The translations under genes and the position numbers were made by a program. A stretch of 39,100 bases of DNA, taken from an uncultured Pelagibacteraceae bacterium (GTDB taxonomy: Bacteria; Pseudomonadota; Alphaproteobacteria; Pelagibacterales; Pelagibacteraceae). The notes beneath the pieces are model-generated. The model was not told the origin of the DNA. It saw nothing but the letters and a program-made list of their open reading frames with translations, and made no database searches. Positions 9,600 to 18,926 of this stretch are shown piece by piece. How positions within the stretch are numbered: the first letter of the stretch is position 1; each line of letters opens with the position of its first letter. The stretch covers positions 1-39,100 of the forward strand of contig CACEHK010000009.1 in assembly GCA_902559305.1 (NCBI GenBank). Direction: 5' to 3'.

Positions 9600-9926
9600 A
9601 TGTGCCCAGTATGTTGGATAAGTGGATTTATAGCTGCATTATTTGGAGGATCTTTTATAGTTGTTGCAAATCATCCAATATCTTGGATCTTAACTTTAAT
9701 TTTCATTTCTTACGCTTTTTATAAATTTTATGAAGCGAAGAAAAGAGGAAAAAAAATGAGCGAAGATACAAAAGATAGAAATAAAAAAACAATATTCAGA
9801 TTTATTCAAGGTGTAGTAGTTGGTTCAATTGTTACAATAATTATTTTTTATAGTCTAACTTATAAAGAACATGAAAGAATGCATGATCTCTTAGAGAAAC
9901 ACGGTATTGAAAAGCATGAACATTAA
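9600..9926 (+). CDS. Small membrane protein with N-terminal CPVC motif and His-rich tail, unrecognised
   Basis: Protein of 108 residues beginning MCPVCW, so a CxxC pair lies at residues 2-5, directly before the first hydrophobic stretch. Helices are predicted by eye at about 6-24, 27-42 and 66-87, with a charged cytoplasm-like loop (KRGKKMSEDTKDRNKK) between the second and third. The C-terminus is rich in His and Glu (EHERMHDLLEKHGIEKHEH, six His in the last 20 residues), which could bind a metal. Third gene behind trxB. The CxxC may be redox-active or metal-binding; neither can be decided here. Convergent with the SDR gene at 9929, with a gap of 2 bp. Confidence 0.72.
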   Translation: MCPVCWISGFIAALFGGSFIVVANHPISWILTLIFISYAFYKFYEAKKRGKKMSEDTKDRNKKTIFRFIQGVVVGSIVTIIIFYSLTYKEHERMHDLLEKHGIEKHEH

Positions 9927-9928
9927 AT

Positions 9929-10585
9929 TTAATTGATATTTAGATTGGCTATTTCATTCGATTCAAAAACACTTTTTTGAATGTCTTCATTTGCAACTTT
10001 AATCATTGCTTTTGCAACTTTTTCTGAATGAATTGGTTTCATTTTTTTTAATGGCCCTAAAAATAAAGGCGAAAGTAGCTTAAAGAAAAATATACCTATT
10101 TTTTCACCAAATCTTTTTTCTTTTCTATTTCCCAATAAAAATGAGGGTCTCATTATCCCAAGTTTTATAAAATTTAATTTCTTTAGTTCCTCTTCAACTT
10201 CGCCTTTATATCTCAAATAGGCCCCTGAATTTTTTGGATCTGCAAAACCAGATGAAACATATACAAAAGAATTAACTGAATTTGCTTTTGCAATTTTAGC
10301 AATTTCTACAGGCATATCTCGCTCAATTCTTTTATACTCGTTTTTATCAGGTGAATTCTGCCTTGTTGTTCCAATGCAAAAAAAACAATCATCACCTTTG
10401 ATATCTTCGGCATGATTTTTTAAATTATTAAAGTCTGTTTTAATTATTTCTATTTTTGAATCTTTGATCTCAGACTCTGAACGAACGAATATCCTAATTC
10501 TATTATAATCATTATTTTGAATTAAGTTATTGAGTAGTTGTCCACCAATTAATCCAGATGAGCCAAATAATAAGGCTGTTTTCAT
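9929..10585 (-). CDS. TIP30/HTATIP2-like NAD(P)-binding SDR
   Basis: Atypical short-chain dehydrogenase of 218 residues. The nucleotide-binding loop is FGSSGLIGG (residues 7-15) at the very N-terminus, VYVSSGFADP (108-117) supplies the serine of the active site, and Y123-LRY-K127 fits the YxxxK catalytic pair. IMRPSFLLGNRKEKR and KPIHSEKVAKAMI are typical of the NmrA/TIP30-like branch. Substrate unknown; bacterial members are usually annotated only as NAD(P)H-binding oxidoreductases. It follows the aminotransferase by 3 nt, so the two are probably co-transcribed. Confidence 0.8.
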   Translation of the reverse strand: MKTALLFGSSGLIGGQLLNNLIQNNDYNRIRIFVRSESEIKDSKIEIIKTDFNNLKNHAEDIKGDDCFFCIGTTRQNSPDKNEYKRIERDMPVEIAKIAKANSVNSFVYVSSGFADPKNSGAYLRYKGEVEEELKKLNFIKLGIMRPSFLLGNRKEKRFGEKIGIFFFKLLSPLFLGPLKKMKPIHSEKVAKAMIKVANEDIQKSVFESNEIANLNIN

Positions 10586-10588
10586 TAA

Positions 10589-11776
10589 TTAAGTTAAGCT
10601 CTCACAGAAAGATTTAATTCTTTCCATAGCTTTTTTTAAATTTTTCATTGAGGTTGCATATGAAATTCTAAAGTAACCTTCTAATCCAAAAGCTGAGCCT
10701 TGCACAACTGCTACATTTGCTTTCTCAAGTAGCTTTTGAACAAAGTCAGTATCTTTTTTTAATTTAGTTTTTTTATTCAAAAGACCTTTGCAACTTGGAA
10801 ATACATAAAATGCTCCATTAGGTTTTAAACAATTAATTCCTTTAATTTTATTTAAGCTCTTAACAACAAAATCTCTTCTTTTTTTAAATTCCTTAGATCT
10901 TATTTTTATAAATTTCTGAGTTCCGTTTAAAGCTTCAACTGCAGCTGCTTGGCTTACAGAAGAAGGATTCGATGTTGATTGAGATTGAACTTTACGAATA
11001 GCTTTAATTATTTCTTTTGGTCCTCCCGCATAACCTATTCTCCATCCTGTCATTGCATAAGATTTACTTACGCCGTTCATAGTAAGAGTTCTATTTTTCA
11101 AACTAGATATTTGAGCGATAGTGAAAAACTTAGCTTTTTCATATGTGATATGCTCATAAATATCATCACTTAAAATTTGAATTTTCTTATATTTAATTAA
11201 TACTTGAGATAATTTTTTTATCTCTGATTTTGTATAACTCGCACCGGTAGGATTTGATGGCGAATTTAATATTAACCACTTTGTTTTTTTAGAAATTGCT
11301 TTCCTTAATTTTTGAGGTGTTAATTTAAAACTATCTTCCTCATTACATTTAACAATTTTTGGTTTACCACCTGCTAATAAAACCATATCAGGATAAGAAA
11401 CCCAAAAAGGTGCTGGAATAATTACTTCGTCTCCTCTATTTAGGGTTGCCATGAATGCATTATAAAGAACTTGTTTACCACCTGTTCCTACAGTTATTTC
11501 CTCGTTTGAATACTTTAAATTATTTTCTTTTTTAAATTTTTTAATTATTGCTTTTTTTAAAGCTGGAGTTCCATCAACAGCTGTATATTTGGTATCACCT
11601 CCTCTAATAGCTTTGATGGCAGCATTCTTAATATTATTTGGTGTATCAAAATCTGGCTCACCTGCACCTAGCCCTATTACATCTTTGCCAGCTGCTCTTA
11701 ATTCTCTAGCTTTTTGAGTAACAGCAATAGTAGGTGATGGTTTAATCCTTTTTAAACTATCTGATATTATGCTCAT
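10589..11776 (-). CDS. aspC: Class I aminotransferase, aspartate aminotransferase type
   Basis: PLP enzyme expected to interconvert aspartate/2-oxoglutarate and oxaloacetate/glutamate; related subtypes also accept aromatic amino acids or prephenate. Full length at 395 residues. It starts with the family's SLKRIKPSPTIAVTQKARE and GLGAGEPDFDTP, has NSPSNPTGA (171-179), SDDIYEHI, and the Schiff-base lysine K238 in NGVSKSYAMTGWRIGY. This is the subgroup usually called AatA/AspB in alphaproteobacteria rather than the enterobacterial AspC subgroup. Divergent from uvrB with a 36-bp gap. Specificity within class I cannot be fixed by reading alone. Confidence 0.9.
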   Translation of the reverse strand: MSIISDSLKRIKPSPTIAVTQKARELRAAGKDVIGLGAGEPDFDTPNNIKNAAIKAIRGGDTKYTAVDGTPALKKAIIKKFKKENNLKYSNEEITVGTGGKQVLYNAFMATLNRGDEVIIPAPFWVSYPDMVLLAGGKPKIVKCNEEDSFKLTPQKLRKAISKKTKWLILNSPSNPTGASYTKSEIKKLSQVLIKYKKIQILSDDIYEHITYEKAKFFTIAQISSLKNRTLTMNGVSKSYAMTGWRIGYAGGPKEIIKAIRKVQSQSTSNPSSVSQAAAVEALNGTQKFIKIRSKEFKKRRDFVVKSLNKIKGINCLKPNGAFYVFPSCKGLLNKKTKLKKDTDFVQKLLEKANVAVVQGSAFGLEGYFRISYATSMKNLKKAMERIKSFCESLT

Positions 11777-11812
11777 TGAATTATAAAATTATTCTAATAC
11801 GTTGTTTAATAT
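11777..11812. promoter_or_regulatory. Divergent promoter region aspC / uvrB
   Basis: Gap of 36 bp. The octamer ATTCTAAT (11791-11798) carries TCTAAT on plus (11793-11798) and TAGAAT on minus (11796-11791), each five of six to the -10 consensus and overlapping by 4 bp; a minus -35-like TTTCCA sits 17 bp away inside uvrB. Leaders would be about 8 nt on both sides. No alphaproteobacterial LexA box (GTTC-N7-GTTC) is present before uvrB. Tentative. Confidence 0.4.
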
Positions 11813-13984
11813 ATGGAAAATACTTATCAAGATTTAATTACAGATATTCAGAGTAAAAATCCAAAAATTAGTGGAAAACTTGAAGGTGGTAAAAAATTCA
11901 AAATTAAATCTGATTTTAAACCTGCTGGAGATCAACCAGAGGCTATAAAAAAATTGGTCCAAAGCGCTAATAAGGGAGAATTCAATCAAGTTCTTCTTGG
12001 AGTAACAGGATCAGGAAAAACCTTTACTATGGCCAAAGTTATTGAGGCCACAAACAGACCAGCATTAATTTTAGCTCCAAATAAAACTTTAGCTGCTCAG
12101 CTTTATGGTGAAATGAAAGGTTTTTTTCCAGACAATGCTGTTGAATATTTTGTTTCTTATTACGACTATTATACGCCTGAAGCTTATGTTCCCAGATCAG
12201 ACACTTATATTGAAAAAGAAGCTTCAATTAATGAGCAAATAGATAGAATGAGACACTCGGCTACAAGATCTCTTTTAGAAAGAGACGATGTATTAATCGT
12301 TGCCAGCGTATCTTGCATTTATGGTCTTGGATCAGTTGAAGCATACAGCAAGATGACTTTAACGCTTCAAAAAAACTATGATTATAACAGAGAACAAATA
12401 ATTAAATCTTTAGTTGCTCTACAATATAAAAGAAACGATCAAAATTTTTATAGAGGCACCTTTAGAGCTAGAGGAGAATATCTTGAAATTTTTCCCTCAC
12501 ATCTTGAAGATAGAGCTTGGCGATTAAGTTTATTTGGTGATAAATTAGAAAAAATTGAAGAGTTTGATCCACTAACTGGTGATCAAGTTAGAGAGTTAAA
12601 TTTAGTTAAAATTTATGCAAATAGTCATTACATAACACCCAAGCCTACTGTAGAACAGGCAATTATAAATATAAAGAAAGAGTTAGAAATTACTTTAAAA
12701 AAACACAAAGACGAAAATAAATTACTCGAAGCACAAAGATTAGAAGAAAGAACTAAGTTTGATTTAGAAATGATAGAGGCAACTGGCTCCTGTGCCGGAA
12801 TTGAAAATTACTCAAGATTTTTATCTGGAAGAAAACCAGGTGAGCCACCTCCTACTCTTTTTGAATATTTTCCAGATAATACTTTGGTCTTTGTAGATGA
12901 GTGTCATGTAACAGTCCCACAGTTAAATGGAATGTTTAAAGGAGATAGATCAAGAAAGAGTACTCTTGCAGAATATGGATTTAGACTTCCATCATGCATG
13001 GATAATAGGCCTCTTAAATTTGAAGAATGGGATATGATGAGAACTCAAACTGTTTTTGTTTCTGCCACTCCTGGGCCTTGGGAGTTAGAGCAGACAAAAG
13101 GTAAATTTATTGACCAGGTAATAAGACCAACGGGTCTTATAGATCCAAATGTAGAAATTAGACCTGCAAAAAATCAAGTTGATGACTTAATGCATGAATG
13201 TAAAAAAGTTGTTGAGAAGAACTTTAGAGTATTAGTAACAACATTAACAAAAAAAATGGCAGAAGACTTGACTGAGTATCTTCATGAAAATGGAATAAAA
13301 GTAAGATACTTACACTCTGACATTGATACTCTTGAAAGAATTGAAATTATGAGAGATTTAAGAATGGGAGTATTTGATGTTTTGGTTGGAATAAATTTAT
13401 TAAGAGAAGGACTAGATATACCAGAATGTGCTTTGGTTGGTATATTGGATGCTGATAAAGAAGGTTTTTTAAGATCTGAAACTTCACTTATCCAAACTAT
13501 AGGTAGAGCTGCAAGAAATGTTGAAGGAAAAGTTATTCTATATGCTGACAAAGAAACTAAAAGTATAAAAAAAGCTATCAAAGAAACAGACAGAAGAAGA
13601 CAAATACAGCTTAATTATAATAAAAAAAATAAAATTGATGCAAAAACAATAAAAAAAGAAATTAGTGATATTTTAGAAAGTGTTTACGAAAAAGATTACG
13701 TAAAAGTTAGTGAAGGCTCAAACATAGGTGGAAACCTAAAAAAACACTTAAAAGCATTGAATAAAAAAATGAAAGATTCTGCATCTAATTTAGAATTTGA
13801 AGAAGCAGCAAAAATTAGAGATGAAATAAGAAAATTAGAAAGCACAGAGCTAGAAATTACTTTAAATCCAAAAATAAGACAGTACGATGTAAAAAATAAA
13901 CTCTATCCTAAGGGAAGATCAACCATGGGAATGCCTGGAACTAGAGCACAAAAGGGAAAGAAAAAGTGGAAGCAAATAAAATAA
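11813..13984 (+). CDS. uvrB: Excinuclease ABC subunit B
   Basis: Damage-verifying helicase-like subunit of nucleotide excision repair: loaded by UvrA, then recruits UvrC. Its 723 residues include an alphaproteobacterial-style N-terminal extension of about 30 residues. Seen in order: [11 protein letters not shown], Walker A GVTGSGKT (about 63-70), the beta-hairpin region [17 protein letters not shown], the DExH-type box [10 protein letters not shown] (near 361), helicase motif [20 protein letters not shown] and QTIGRAARN, then a UVR domain near the C-terminus ([17 protein letters not shown]) that contacts UvrC. First gene of a tightly overlapped unit that also holds uvrC, but not next to it. 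Confidence 0.97.
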   Translation: MENTYQDLITDIQSKNPKISGKLEGGKKFKIKSDFKPAGDQPEAIKKLVQSANKGEFNQVLLGVTGSGKTFTMAKVIEATNRPALILAPNKTLAAQLYGEMKGFFPDNAVEYFVSYYDYYTPEAYVPRSDTYIEKEASINEQIDRMRHSATRSLLERDDVLIVASVSCIYGLGSVEAYSKMTLTLQKNYDYNREQIIKSLVALQYKRNDQNFYRGTFRARGEYLEIFPSHLEDRAWRLSLFGDKLEKIEEFDPLTGDQVRELNLVKIYANSHYITPKPTVEQAIINIKKELEITLKKHKDENKLLEAQRLEERTKFDLEMIEATGSCAGIENYSRFLSGRKPGEPPPTLFEYFPDNTLVFVDECHVTVPQLNGMFKGDRSRKSTLAEYGFRLPSCMDNRPLKFEEWDMMRTQTVFVSATPGPWELEQTKGKFIDQVIRPTGLIDPNVEIRPAKNQVDDLMHECKKVVEKNFRVLVTTLTKKMAEDLTEYLHENGIKVRYLHSDIDTLERIEIMRDLRMGVFDVLVGINLLREGLDIPECALVGILDADKEGFLRSETSLIQTIGRAARNVEGKVILYADKETKSIKKAIKETDRRRQIQLNYNKKNKIDAKTIKKEISDILESVYEKDYVKVSEGSNIGGNLKKHLKALNKKMKDSASNLEFEEAAKIRDEIRKLESTELEITLNPKIRQYDVKNKLYPKGRSTMGMPGTRAQKGKKKWKQIK

Positions 13985-14721
13985 TTATTACTGGGGGTGC
14001 AACACGTATAGGAGCAGCTATAGCCAAAAGGCTTTCGGGGCGAGGAGTTGAAATTGTTATACACTTTAATAAATCTAAATCTAATGCTGAAAAATTAAAA
14101 AAAGAATTATCAAAAAAGCATACTAAAGTTTATCTTGTTAAAGGTGACTTAAGCAAAGAGACAGATGTGAATAAAATTTTAAAATTTGCTAAATCTAAAT
14201 TAAAATATTTTGATTGCTTAATTAATAATGCATCTTTATTTGAAAATGATAAGCTTGAAAATTTCAGTACTACTAACTGGGGGCGTCATTTAAGAACAAA
14301 TCTTAGAACTCCTGCTCTATTATCCAAAGGATTTGCAAAAAATATTAAAGTTAAGAATAACAATATAATTAATATTATTGATCAAAGAGTTTTTAAATTA
14401 ACCCCATTCTTCTTTTCCTATACAATAAGTAAAACAGGACTTTATACTCTTACAAAAACAAGCGCTATGAGCTTGTCACCCTATATAAGAGTAAATGGAA
14501 TTGCACCCGGACCAACAATGAAAAACAAAAGACAAACAGAAAAACACTTTAAAAAACAGTACATGGCTACTCCGCTCAAAAAACAAGTTGATGTAGAAGA
14601 AATTTGTAATGCAGTTGACTTTTTTATAAATAATAGGTCTATTACTGGACAAGTGTTAGCTATTGATAGTGGGCAAAATTTAAATTGGCAAACACCGGAC
14701 ATTATGGGTGGCAAAGAATGA
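13966..14721 (+). CDS. SDR, probable pteridine / dihydromonapterin reductase (FolM/PTR1-like)
   Basis: Short-chain dehydrogenase of 251 residues. The cofactor motif TGGATRIG (9-16) has the arginine form TGxxxRxG seen in FolM and in PTR1 pteridine reductases. NNAS lies at 87-90. The catalytic serine of ordinary SDRs is replaced by aspartate (D139 in NIIDQRV), as in PTR1 and FolM, followed by Y152-TIS-K156. Together with folB immediately downstream, a pterin substrate is a good inference. The start is GTG at 13966, supported by AGGGA about 9 nt upstream and giving a 19-nt overlap with uvrB. The next gene overlaps by ATGA. SDR certain, substrate likely. Confidence 0.85.
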   Translation: MEANKIIITGGATRIGAAIAKRLSGRGVEIVIHFNKSKSNAEKLKKELSKKHTKVYLVKGDLSKETDVNKILKFAKSKLKYFDCLINNASLFENDKLENFSTTNWGRHLRTNLRTPALLSKGFAKNIKVKNNNIINIIDQRVFKLTPFFFSYTISKTGLYTLTKTSAMSLSPYIRVNGIAPGPTMKNKRQTEKHFKKQYMATPLKKQVDVEEICNAVDFFINNRSITGQVLAIDSGQNLNWQTPDIMGGKE

Positions 14722-15137
14722 AAAAAAATAATCTTAAAATAGTTAAAATTGATAGAAAAAAAAATTTATTTAACTACGAAAAAAAAGTATTAATTAAAGA
14801 TTTAATATTAGATTTAAAACTTGGTTACTACGATTTAGAAAAAGAAAAGCCTCAAAAAGTAAAATTTACGTTGGAAGTAAACTATGAAGATAAAAAACCA
14901 TCAAATGACAAAGACATTAAATCGATTGTAAATTACGCAAAAATTGTAAAATTAATTAAAAAATTAATTAAAAATAAACATTACAACTTTCTCGAAACAC
15001 TAGCTGAAGACGTTTTTGATGAACTATTTAAAGATAAAAGAATTGATAAAATTACTCTCCAGATTGAAAAGTTAGAAATAATGAAAGATTGTTCATCTGT
15101 TGGAATTCAAATTTCTAAAAAAAGAAGTCATGACTAG
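14718..15137 (+). CDS. folB: Dihydroneopterin aldolase
   Basis: Cleaves dihydroneopterin to 6-hydroxymethyl-dihydropterin in folate synthesis. From ATG at 14718, which overlaps the SDR stop as ATGA, the protein has 139 residues; a longer frame from 14685 is less likely because it lies wholly inside the SDR. Family marks: [20 protein letters not shown] near the N-terminus, [14 protein letters not shown], the [14 protein letters not shown] substrate-binding helix, and a final strand with [15 protein letters not shown]. The N-terminal 20 residues are unusually Lys/Asn-rich. Sits between a putative pteridine reductase and uvrC. Confidence 0.88.
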   Translation: MKKNNLKIVKIDRKKNLFNYEKKVLIKDLILDLKLGYYDLEKEKPQKVKFTLEVNYEDKKPSNDKDIKSIVNYAKIVKLIKKLIKNKHYNFLETLAEDVFDELFKDKRIDKITLQIEKLEIMKDCSSVGIQISKKRSHD

Positions 15138-16965
15138 CTCTGAAGTCGGGAAAGAATTAATTAAAAAAGAACTGCCATTAATACCTAAGCTTCCTGGTGT
15201 TTACAGAATGTTAAATTCAAAGAATGAAATATTATACGTTGGAAAAGCTAAAAATCTTCCAAACAGGTTAAAAAACTATATAGCAGAAAAAAATCATATA
15301 ATAAGAACAGAAAGAATGCTGTCTCAAACCAAAAAAATTGAGATAACAACTACCTCTAATGAAAGTGAAGCTCTACTTTTAGAGGCTAACTTAATAAAAA
15401 AATACAAACCCAAATTTAATATTCTTTTAAGGGATGATAAATCTTTTCCATTTATTTTTATAGGAAACAAAGATAAATGGCCACAAATCAAAAGACATAG
15501 AGGCAAAAAAACTAAAGAGGGATTTTATTTTGGTCCATTTGCATCTGCGGGCTCAGCCAATTGGACAATTAAAATGATTCAAAAAATTTTTCATTTAAGG
15601 GTTTGTGATGATACTGTTTTTAAAAATAGAGAACGACCATGTATTTTATATCAAATAAAAAGATGTTCTGGACCATGTGTTGGTTATATTAAAAAAGAAG
15701 AATATAAAAGCTCTGTTGAAGATGCTATTGAGTTTGTTTCAGGCAAATCAAGAAAAATACAAAAAAATCTTTCAAATCAAATGGAAAAAGCAAGTGAAGA
15801 TTTAGACTTTGAAAAAGCGGTAATATTAAGAGATAGAATTAAAGCTTTAAATATTATTCAGTCATCTCAAAGAATTAATGAGGCAAACTTAGTAGAAGCA
15901 GATGTAATTGCTGGATACAAAGAATCGGGTAAAACTTGTGTACAAGTATTTTTTTATAGATCTAAACAGAATTGGGGTAACCAAGCTTTTTTTCCTAAAC
16001 ATGATCCAGACGAAAAATTAGGTAATATTTTAAATTCTTTTATTTCTCAATTTTATGAAAATAAAAGTGTTCCATCTTTAATAATACTATCAGAAGATAT
16101 TAAAGAAAAAAATTTAATTGAAAAAACACTCTCTAAAAAAGAGAAAAAACAAATTAATATTTCTGTTGCAAAAAAAGGTTCGAAATTAAAAGTAATTAAT
16201 CAGGCTATTAAAAATGCAAAAGATAGTTTAAATAGAAAACTTTACGAAAGCCAAAATAATAGAGATCTGTTTGACTCTGTCTCTAAAAAATTTAATCTTG
16301 AAGCAAACATAGGTCTTATTGAAGTTTATGACAATAGTCATATACAAGGAACCAATAGTGTTGGAGCTTTAATTGCTTTTGGAGAGGAAGGATTTATAAA
16401 AAAAAGATATAGAAAATTCAATATAAAAAAAAAAGATAATGAACAAGATGATTATGGGATGATTAGGGAAGTTTTAAATAGAAGATTTAAAAGAGCAATT
16501 CAAGAAAAAGATAATTTTCTATCGTTTCCAGATTTGGTAATGATAGATGGAGGTAAAGGACAATATTCATCAGCTAGAGAAACAATGAATGAGCTAGGTT
16601 TACATGACATACCTGTAATATCTATTGCGAAAGGTAAATACCGAAACAGTGGAGACGAAACTTTTTTTCATAATGGCAAAGATTATAAATTTGAGAAAAA
16701 TGATCCTACCCTTTTTTTTCTACAAAGAATAAGGGACGAATCTCATAGATTTGCTATAAGCGCACATAGGGCAAAAAGAAAAAAAGGATTAACAAAGTCA
16801 CTCCTAGATCAAATACAGGGTATTGGATCCATGAGAAAAAGAGCATTATTAAACCATTTTGGGTCAGCAAGAGCAGTTGAATCTGCAAGTTTGGATGAAA
16901 TAAAAACTGTAGAAGGAGTTGAAGAAAAAGTTGCAAAAAAAATATATAACTTTTTCCACGAATGA
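15130..16965 (+). CDS. uvrC: Excinuclease ABC subunit C
   Basis: Makes both incisions around the lesion held by UvrB. I choose ATG at 15130, which overlaps the folB stop by 8 nt and gives 611 residues; TTG at 15100 is the alternative. Domains seen: GIY-YIG nuclease ([20 protein letters not shown]), a four-cysteine cluster (one C before DDTVFKN, then RPC, KRC, GPC) that matches the Fe-S ligands reported for UvrC, the UVR domain ([17 protein letters not shown]), the RNase H-like endonuclease ([23 protein letters not shown]) and C-terminal helix-hairpin-helix repeats ([17 protein letters not shown]). Complete. Confidence 0.96.
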   Translation: MTSSEVGKELIKKELPLIPKLPGVYRMLNSKNEILYVGKAKNLPNRLKNYIAEKNHIIRTERMLSQTKKIEITTTSNESEALLLEANLIKKYKPKFNILLRDDKSFPFIFIGNKDKWPQIKRHRGKKTKEGFYFGPFASAGSANWTIKMIQKIFHLRVCDDTVFKNRERPCILYQIKRCSGPCVGYIKKEEYKSSVEDAIEFVSGKSRKIQKNLSNQMEKASEDLDFEKAVILRDRIKALNIIQSSQRINEANLVEADVIAGYKESGKTCVQVFFYRSKQNWGNQAFFPKHDPDEKLGNILNSFISQFYENKSVPSLIILSEDIKEKNLIEKTLSKKEKKQINISVAKKGSKLKVINQAIKNAKDSLNRKLYESQNNRDLFDSVSKKFNLEANIGLIEVYDNSHIQGTNSVGALIAFGEEGFIKKRYRKFNIKKKDNEQDDYGMIREVLNRRFKRAIQEKDNFLSFPDLVMIDGGKGQYSSARETMNELGLHDIPVISIAKGKYRNSGDETFFHNGKDYKFEKNDPTLFFLQRIRDESHRFAISAHRAKRKKGLTKSLLDQIQGIGSMRKRALLNHFGSARAVESASLDEIKTVEGVEEKVAKKIYNFFHE

Positions 16966-17540
16966 AAATTCCAAATTATTTAACGATAGGTAGAATTATA
17001 ATTGTTCCTGTATTTGTTTTTACTTATTATCTGCCAGGTTTTTATGGGGATGTAATACCTTTTGCTTTATTTGTTTTAGCTTCATTTACTGATTTTTTAG
17101 ATGGGCTATTAGCAAGAATGTATAAAGAAGAATCTAAATTAGGAGAATTATTAGATCCAATAGCAGATAAGATTATAGTAGCAACGGCTTTAATTTTATT
17201 AGTAATGGATGGAACAATAAAAAATTACGAAGTAATCGCTGCAATAATAATTTTAACAAGAGAAATATTAATATCTGGTCTAAGAGAATTTTTAGCAAAG
17301 GGTAAAATTAATCTTCCAGTATCAAGTCTGGCCAAAGCTAAAACATTTTTACAAATGATTGCAATTTCAGTTTTATTAACTGGTGAAACTGGAAATAAAA
17401 TAATTAATTTTCAAGATTATAATGCACAAACTATAGGTATAATTTTACTTTGGCTGTCTGCATTTTTAACTCTATATACTGGTTATGAATATTTAAGAAA
17501 AGGTATAGATCATGCAATATCTGAAGATGAGAAAAACTAA
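16962..17540 (+). CDS. pgsA: CDP-diacylglycerol-glycerol-3-phosphate 3-phosphatidyltransferase
   Basis: Inner-membrane enzyme making phosphatidylglycerol-phosphate, the committed step to phosphatidylglycerol and cardiolipin. It has 192 residues with the CDP-alcohol phosphotransferase signature D-G-x2-A-R-x8-G-x3-D-x3-D complete between DGLLAR and DPIADK, and several hydrophobic helices (first at about 10-25, the last at about 150-170). ATG overlaps the uvrC stop as ATGA. uvrC-pgsA adjacency is common in proteobacteria. Its last 4 nt (CTAA) are shared with the convergent ilvE. Confidence 0.93.
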   Translation: MKIPNYLTIGRIIIVPVFVFTYYLPGFYGDVIPFALFVLASFTDFLDGLLARMYKEESKLGELLDPIADKIIVATALILLVMDGTIKNYEVIAAIIILTREILISGLREFLAKGKINLPVSSLAKAKTFLQMIAISVLLTGETGNKIINFQDYNAQTIGIILLWLSAFLTLYTGYEYLRKGIDHAISEDEKN

Positions 17541-18418
17541 GCTGCTTTCTTTTTTCTAACCTTAGCCTGATAACTATCTGATAAACCTATAATAACATCA
17601 CAAACTTTAAAATTAAATTTGTCAATTTGTGATACTGGTGTAACCTCTGCAGCAGTACCTGTTAAAAAACAACCAATAAAATCTGATAATTCATCTGGTT
17701 TTATTTTTCTCTCAATAACATTAATTTTTTTTGATTTTGCAATTTCGATTACAGTTCGTCTAGTTATGCCATCCAAAAAACTATCTGGAATTGGAGTGTG
17801 TAAATTTCCTTCTTTGTCTTTAAAAAAAATATTTGCGCCTGTAGCTTCTGCTACATATCCTTCATGATCCAACATTAATGAATCAGTAAAACCTTGTTTT
17901 TCTGCCTCATGTTTTGAGAGAGTACAAATCATGTAAAGACCTGCTGCTTTTGTATCCCATGGAATAGTATTTGGCGCTGGTCTTCTCCAATTAGATATAT
18001 TTAATTTTATACCTTCAACTTTTAATTTTGGATCAAAATACGATCCCCACTCCCAAGTTGCTAGAGCAACATGTATTTTTGTTTTCTGTGCAGATATTGC
18101 CATCATTTCACTTCCTCTCCATGCCACAGGTCTTACATATCCATTTATAACTTTTTGCACTGAAATTATTTTTTTTGAAGCCAAATTTATTTCATCTTCA
18201 CTATAAGGTATTTCAAAGCCCATTCTTTTTGCTGAATGAAAAAATCTTTTTGTATGTTCTTCTAATTTAAATATTTCTCCATCATAAACCCTTTCACCTT
18301 CAAAAACACAGCTTGCATAATGAAGTCCATGACTTAAAACATGTAATTTTACATCATTCCAATCAACTAATTCGTTGTTGTACCAGATTTTTCCGTCTCG
18401 TTTATCGTAGGGTATCAT
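17537..18418 (-). CDS. ilvE: Branched-chain amino acid aminotransferase
   Basis: Class IV PLP aminotransferase for the last step of Val/Leu/Ile synthesis or the first of their breakdown. Normal length at 293 residues. Marks: HGLHYASCVFEGERVY, RPVAWRG, the Schiff-base lysine K157 in TIPWDTKAAGLY, GYVAEATGANIFF and GITRRTVIEIAKSKK, and a late FLTGTAAEVTPV that closes the phosphate-binding site. Divergent from a MarR gene across 64 bp, a neighbourhood also seen in other alphaproteobacteria. D-amino-acid or 4-amino-4-deoxychorismate relatives are less likely given the EGERVY/RPVAWRG pattern. Confidence 0.93.
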   Translation of the reverse strand: MIPYDKRDGKIWYNNELVDWNDVKLHVLSHGLHYASCVFEGERVYDGEIFKLEEHTKRFFHSAKRMGFEIPYSEDEINLASKKIISVQKVINGYVRPVAWRGSEMMAISAQKTKIHVALATWEWGSYFDPKLKVEGIKLNISNWRRPAPNTIPWDTKAAGLYMICTLSKHEAEKQGFTDSLMLDHEGYVAEATGANIFFKDKEGNLHTPIPDSFLDGITRRTVIEIAKSKKINVIERKIKPDELSDFIGCFLTGTAAEVTPVSQIDKFNFKVCDVIIGLSDSYQAKVRKKKAA

Positions 18419-18431
18419 TTTGATTTAATAT

Positions 18432-18467
18432 ATTTAAAAAAATATCTTTGTATGTAGAATATGTCAA
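18432..18467 (-). promoter_or_regulatory. Predicted sigma70 promoter of ilvE
   Basis: On the minus strand a perfect TTGACA (18467-18462) is followed after exactly 17 bp by TATTTT (18444-18439), placing transcription start near 18432 and a leader of about 13 nt before ATG at 18418. In the same 64-bp gap the plus strand has TATAAC (18468-18473) and TAGAAT (18455-18460) as possible -10 elements for the marR-ompR-envZ unit, so the two promoters would overlap. Confidence 0.5.
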
Positions 18468-18482
18468 TATAACTTACCAATT

Positions 18483-18926
18483 ATGAAAGAACTTTTATAT
18501 TTAAAGGACCATCAATTAAAAGAGTTTATTGAAAAAATCTCTTTATCATACAGAGAAACCTTCTCTGATGCTAAAAAGGTTCTTGATAAACATTCAATAG
18601 GTGTGGCTCATCAAAAAGTTATTAATCTAATTTCTCTATATGAAGATATCACTATATCTGATCTTTTGAAAAAACTTAAAATTACAAAACAAAGTTTGAA
18701 TCGAGTGTTAAAAGATTTGATAAAATTAAACGTTATTGAATTTAAAAAAAATAAGACCGATACTAGAATAAAACATGTTTATTTAAATGAAAAAGGTTTT
18801 AAATTATTTGATGAAATTTTTAATATTCAAAAAAAAAGAATTTATAGAGCACTTTTGAAATCAAGTTCTAAGGAAGTAATAAATTTTAATAATGTTTTAA
18901 CAAAAATAATAAATGAAAAAATTTGA
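18483..18926 (+). CDS. MarR-family transcriptional regulator
   Basis: Winged helix-turn-helix protein of 147 residues. The DNA-binding part lies about 45-105: ISLYEDITISDLLKKLKITK, then the recognition helix QSLNRVLKDLIKLNVIEF, then the wing KNKTDTRIKHVYLNEKG. Flanking helices would form the dimer interface. No cysteine sensor or obvious ligand residues are seen. The stop overlaps the response-regulator start by 14 nt, so it belongs to one unit with the two-component pair; it is divergent from ilvE and may control either side. Ligand unknown. Confidence 0.85.
   Translation: MKELLYLKDHQLKEFIEKISLSYRETFSDAKKVLDKHSIGVAHQKVINLISLYEDITISDLLKKLKITKQSLNRVLKDLIKLNVIEFKKNKTDTRIKHVYLNEKGFKLFDEIFNIQKKRIYRALLKSSSKEVINFNNVLTKIINEKI

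Noticed and set aside
11780..11785. Perfect TATAAT on minus strand before aspC
   Set aside because: It ends 4 nt from the start codon, so transcription would start inside the gene; TAGAAT at 11796-11791 fits better.
13282..13581. 99-codon open frame antisense to uvrB
   Set aside because: Lies wholly opposite conserved helicase motifs of uvrB and shows no family pattern or start signal.
14481..14714. 77-codon antisense frame opposite the SDR gene
   Set aside because: Mirror of a conserved coding region; composition is that of a reverse-complement shadow.
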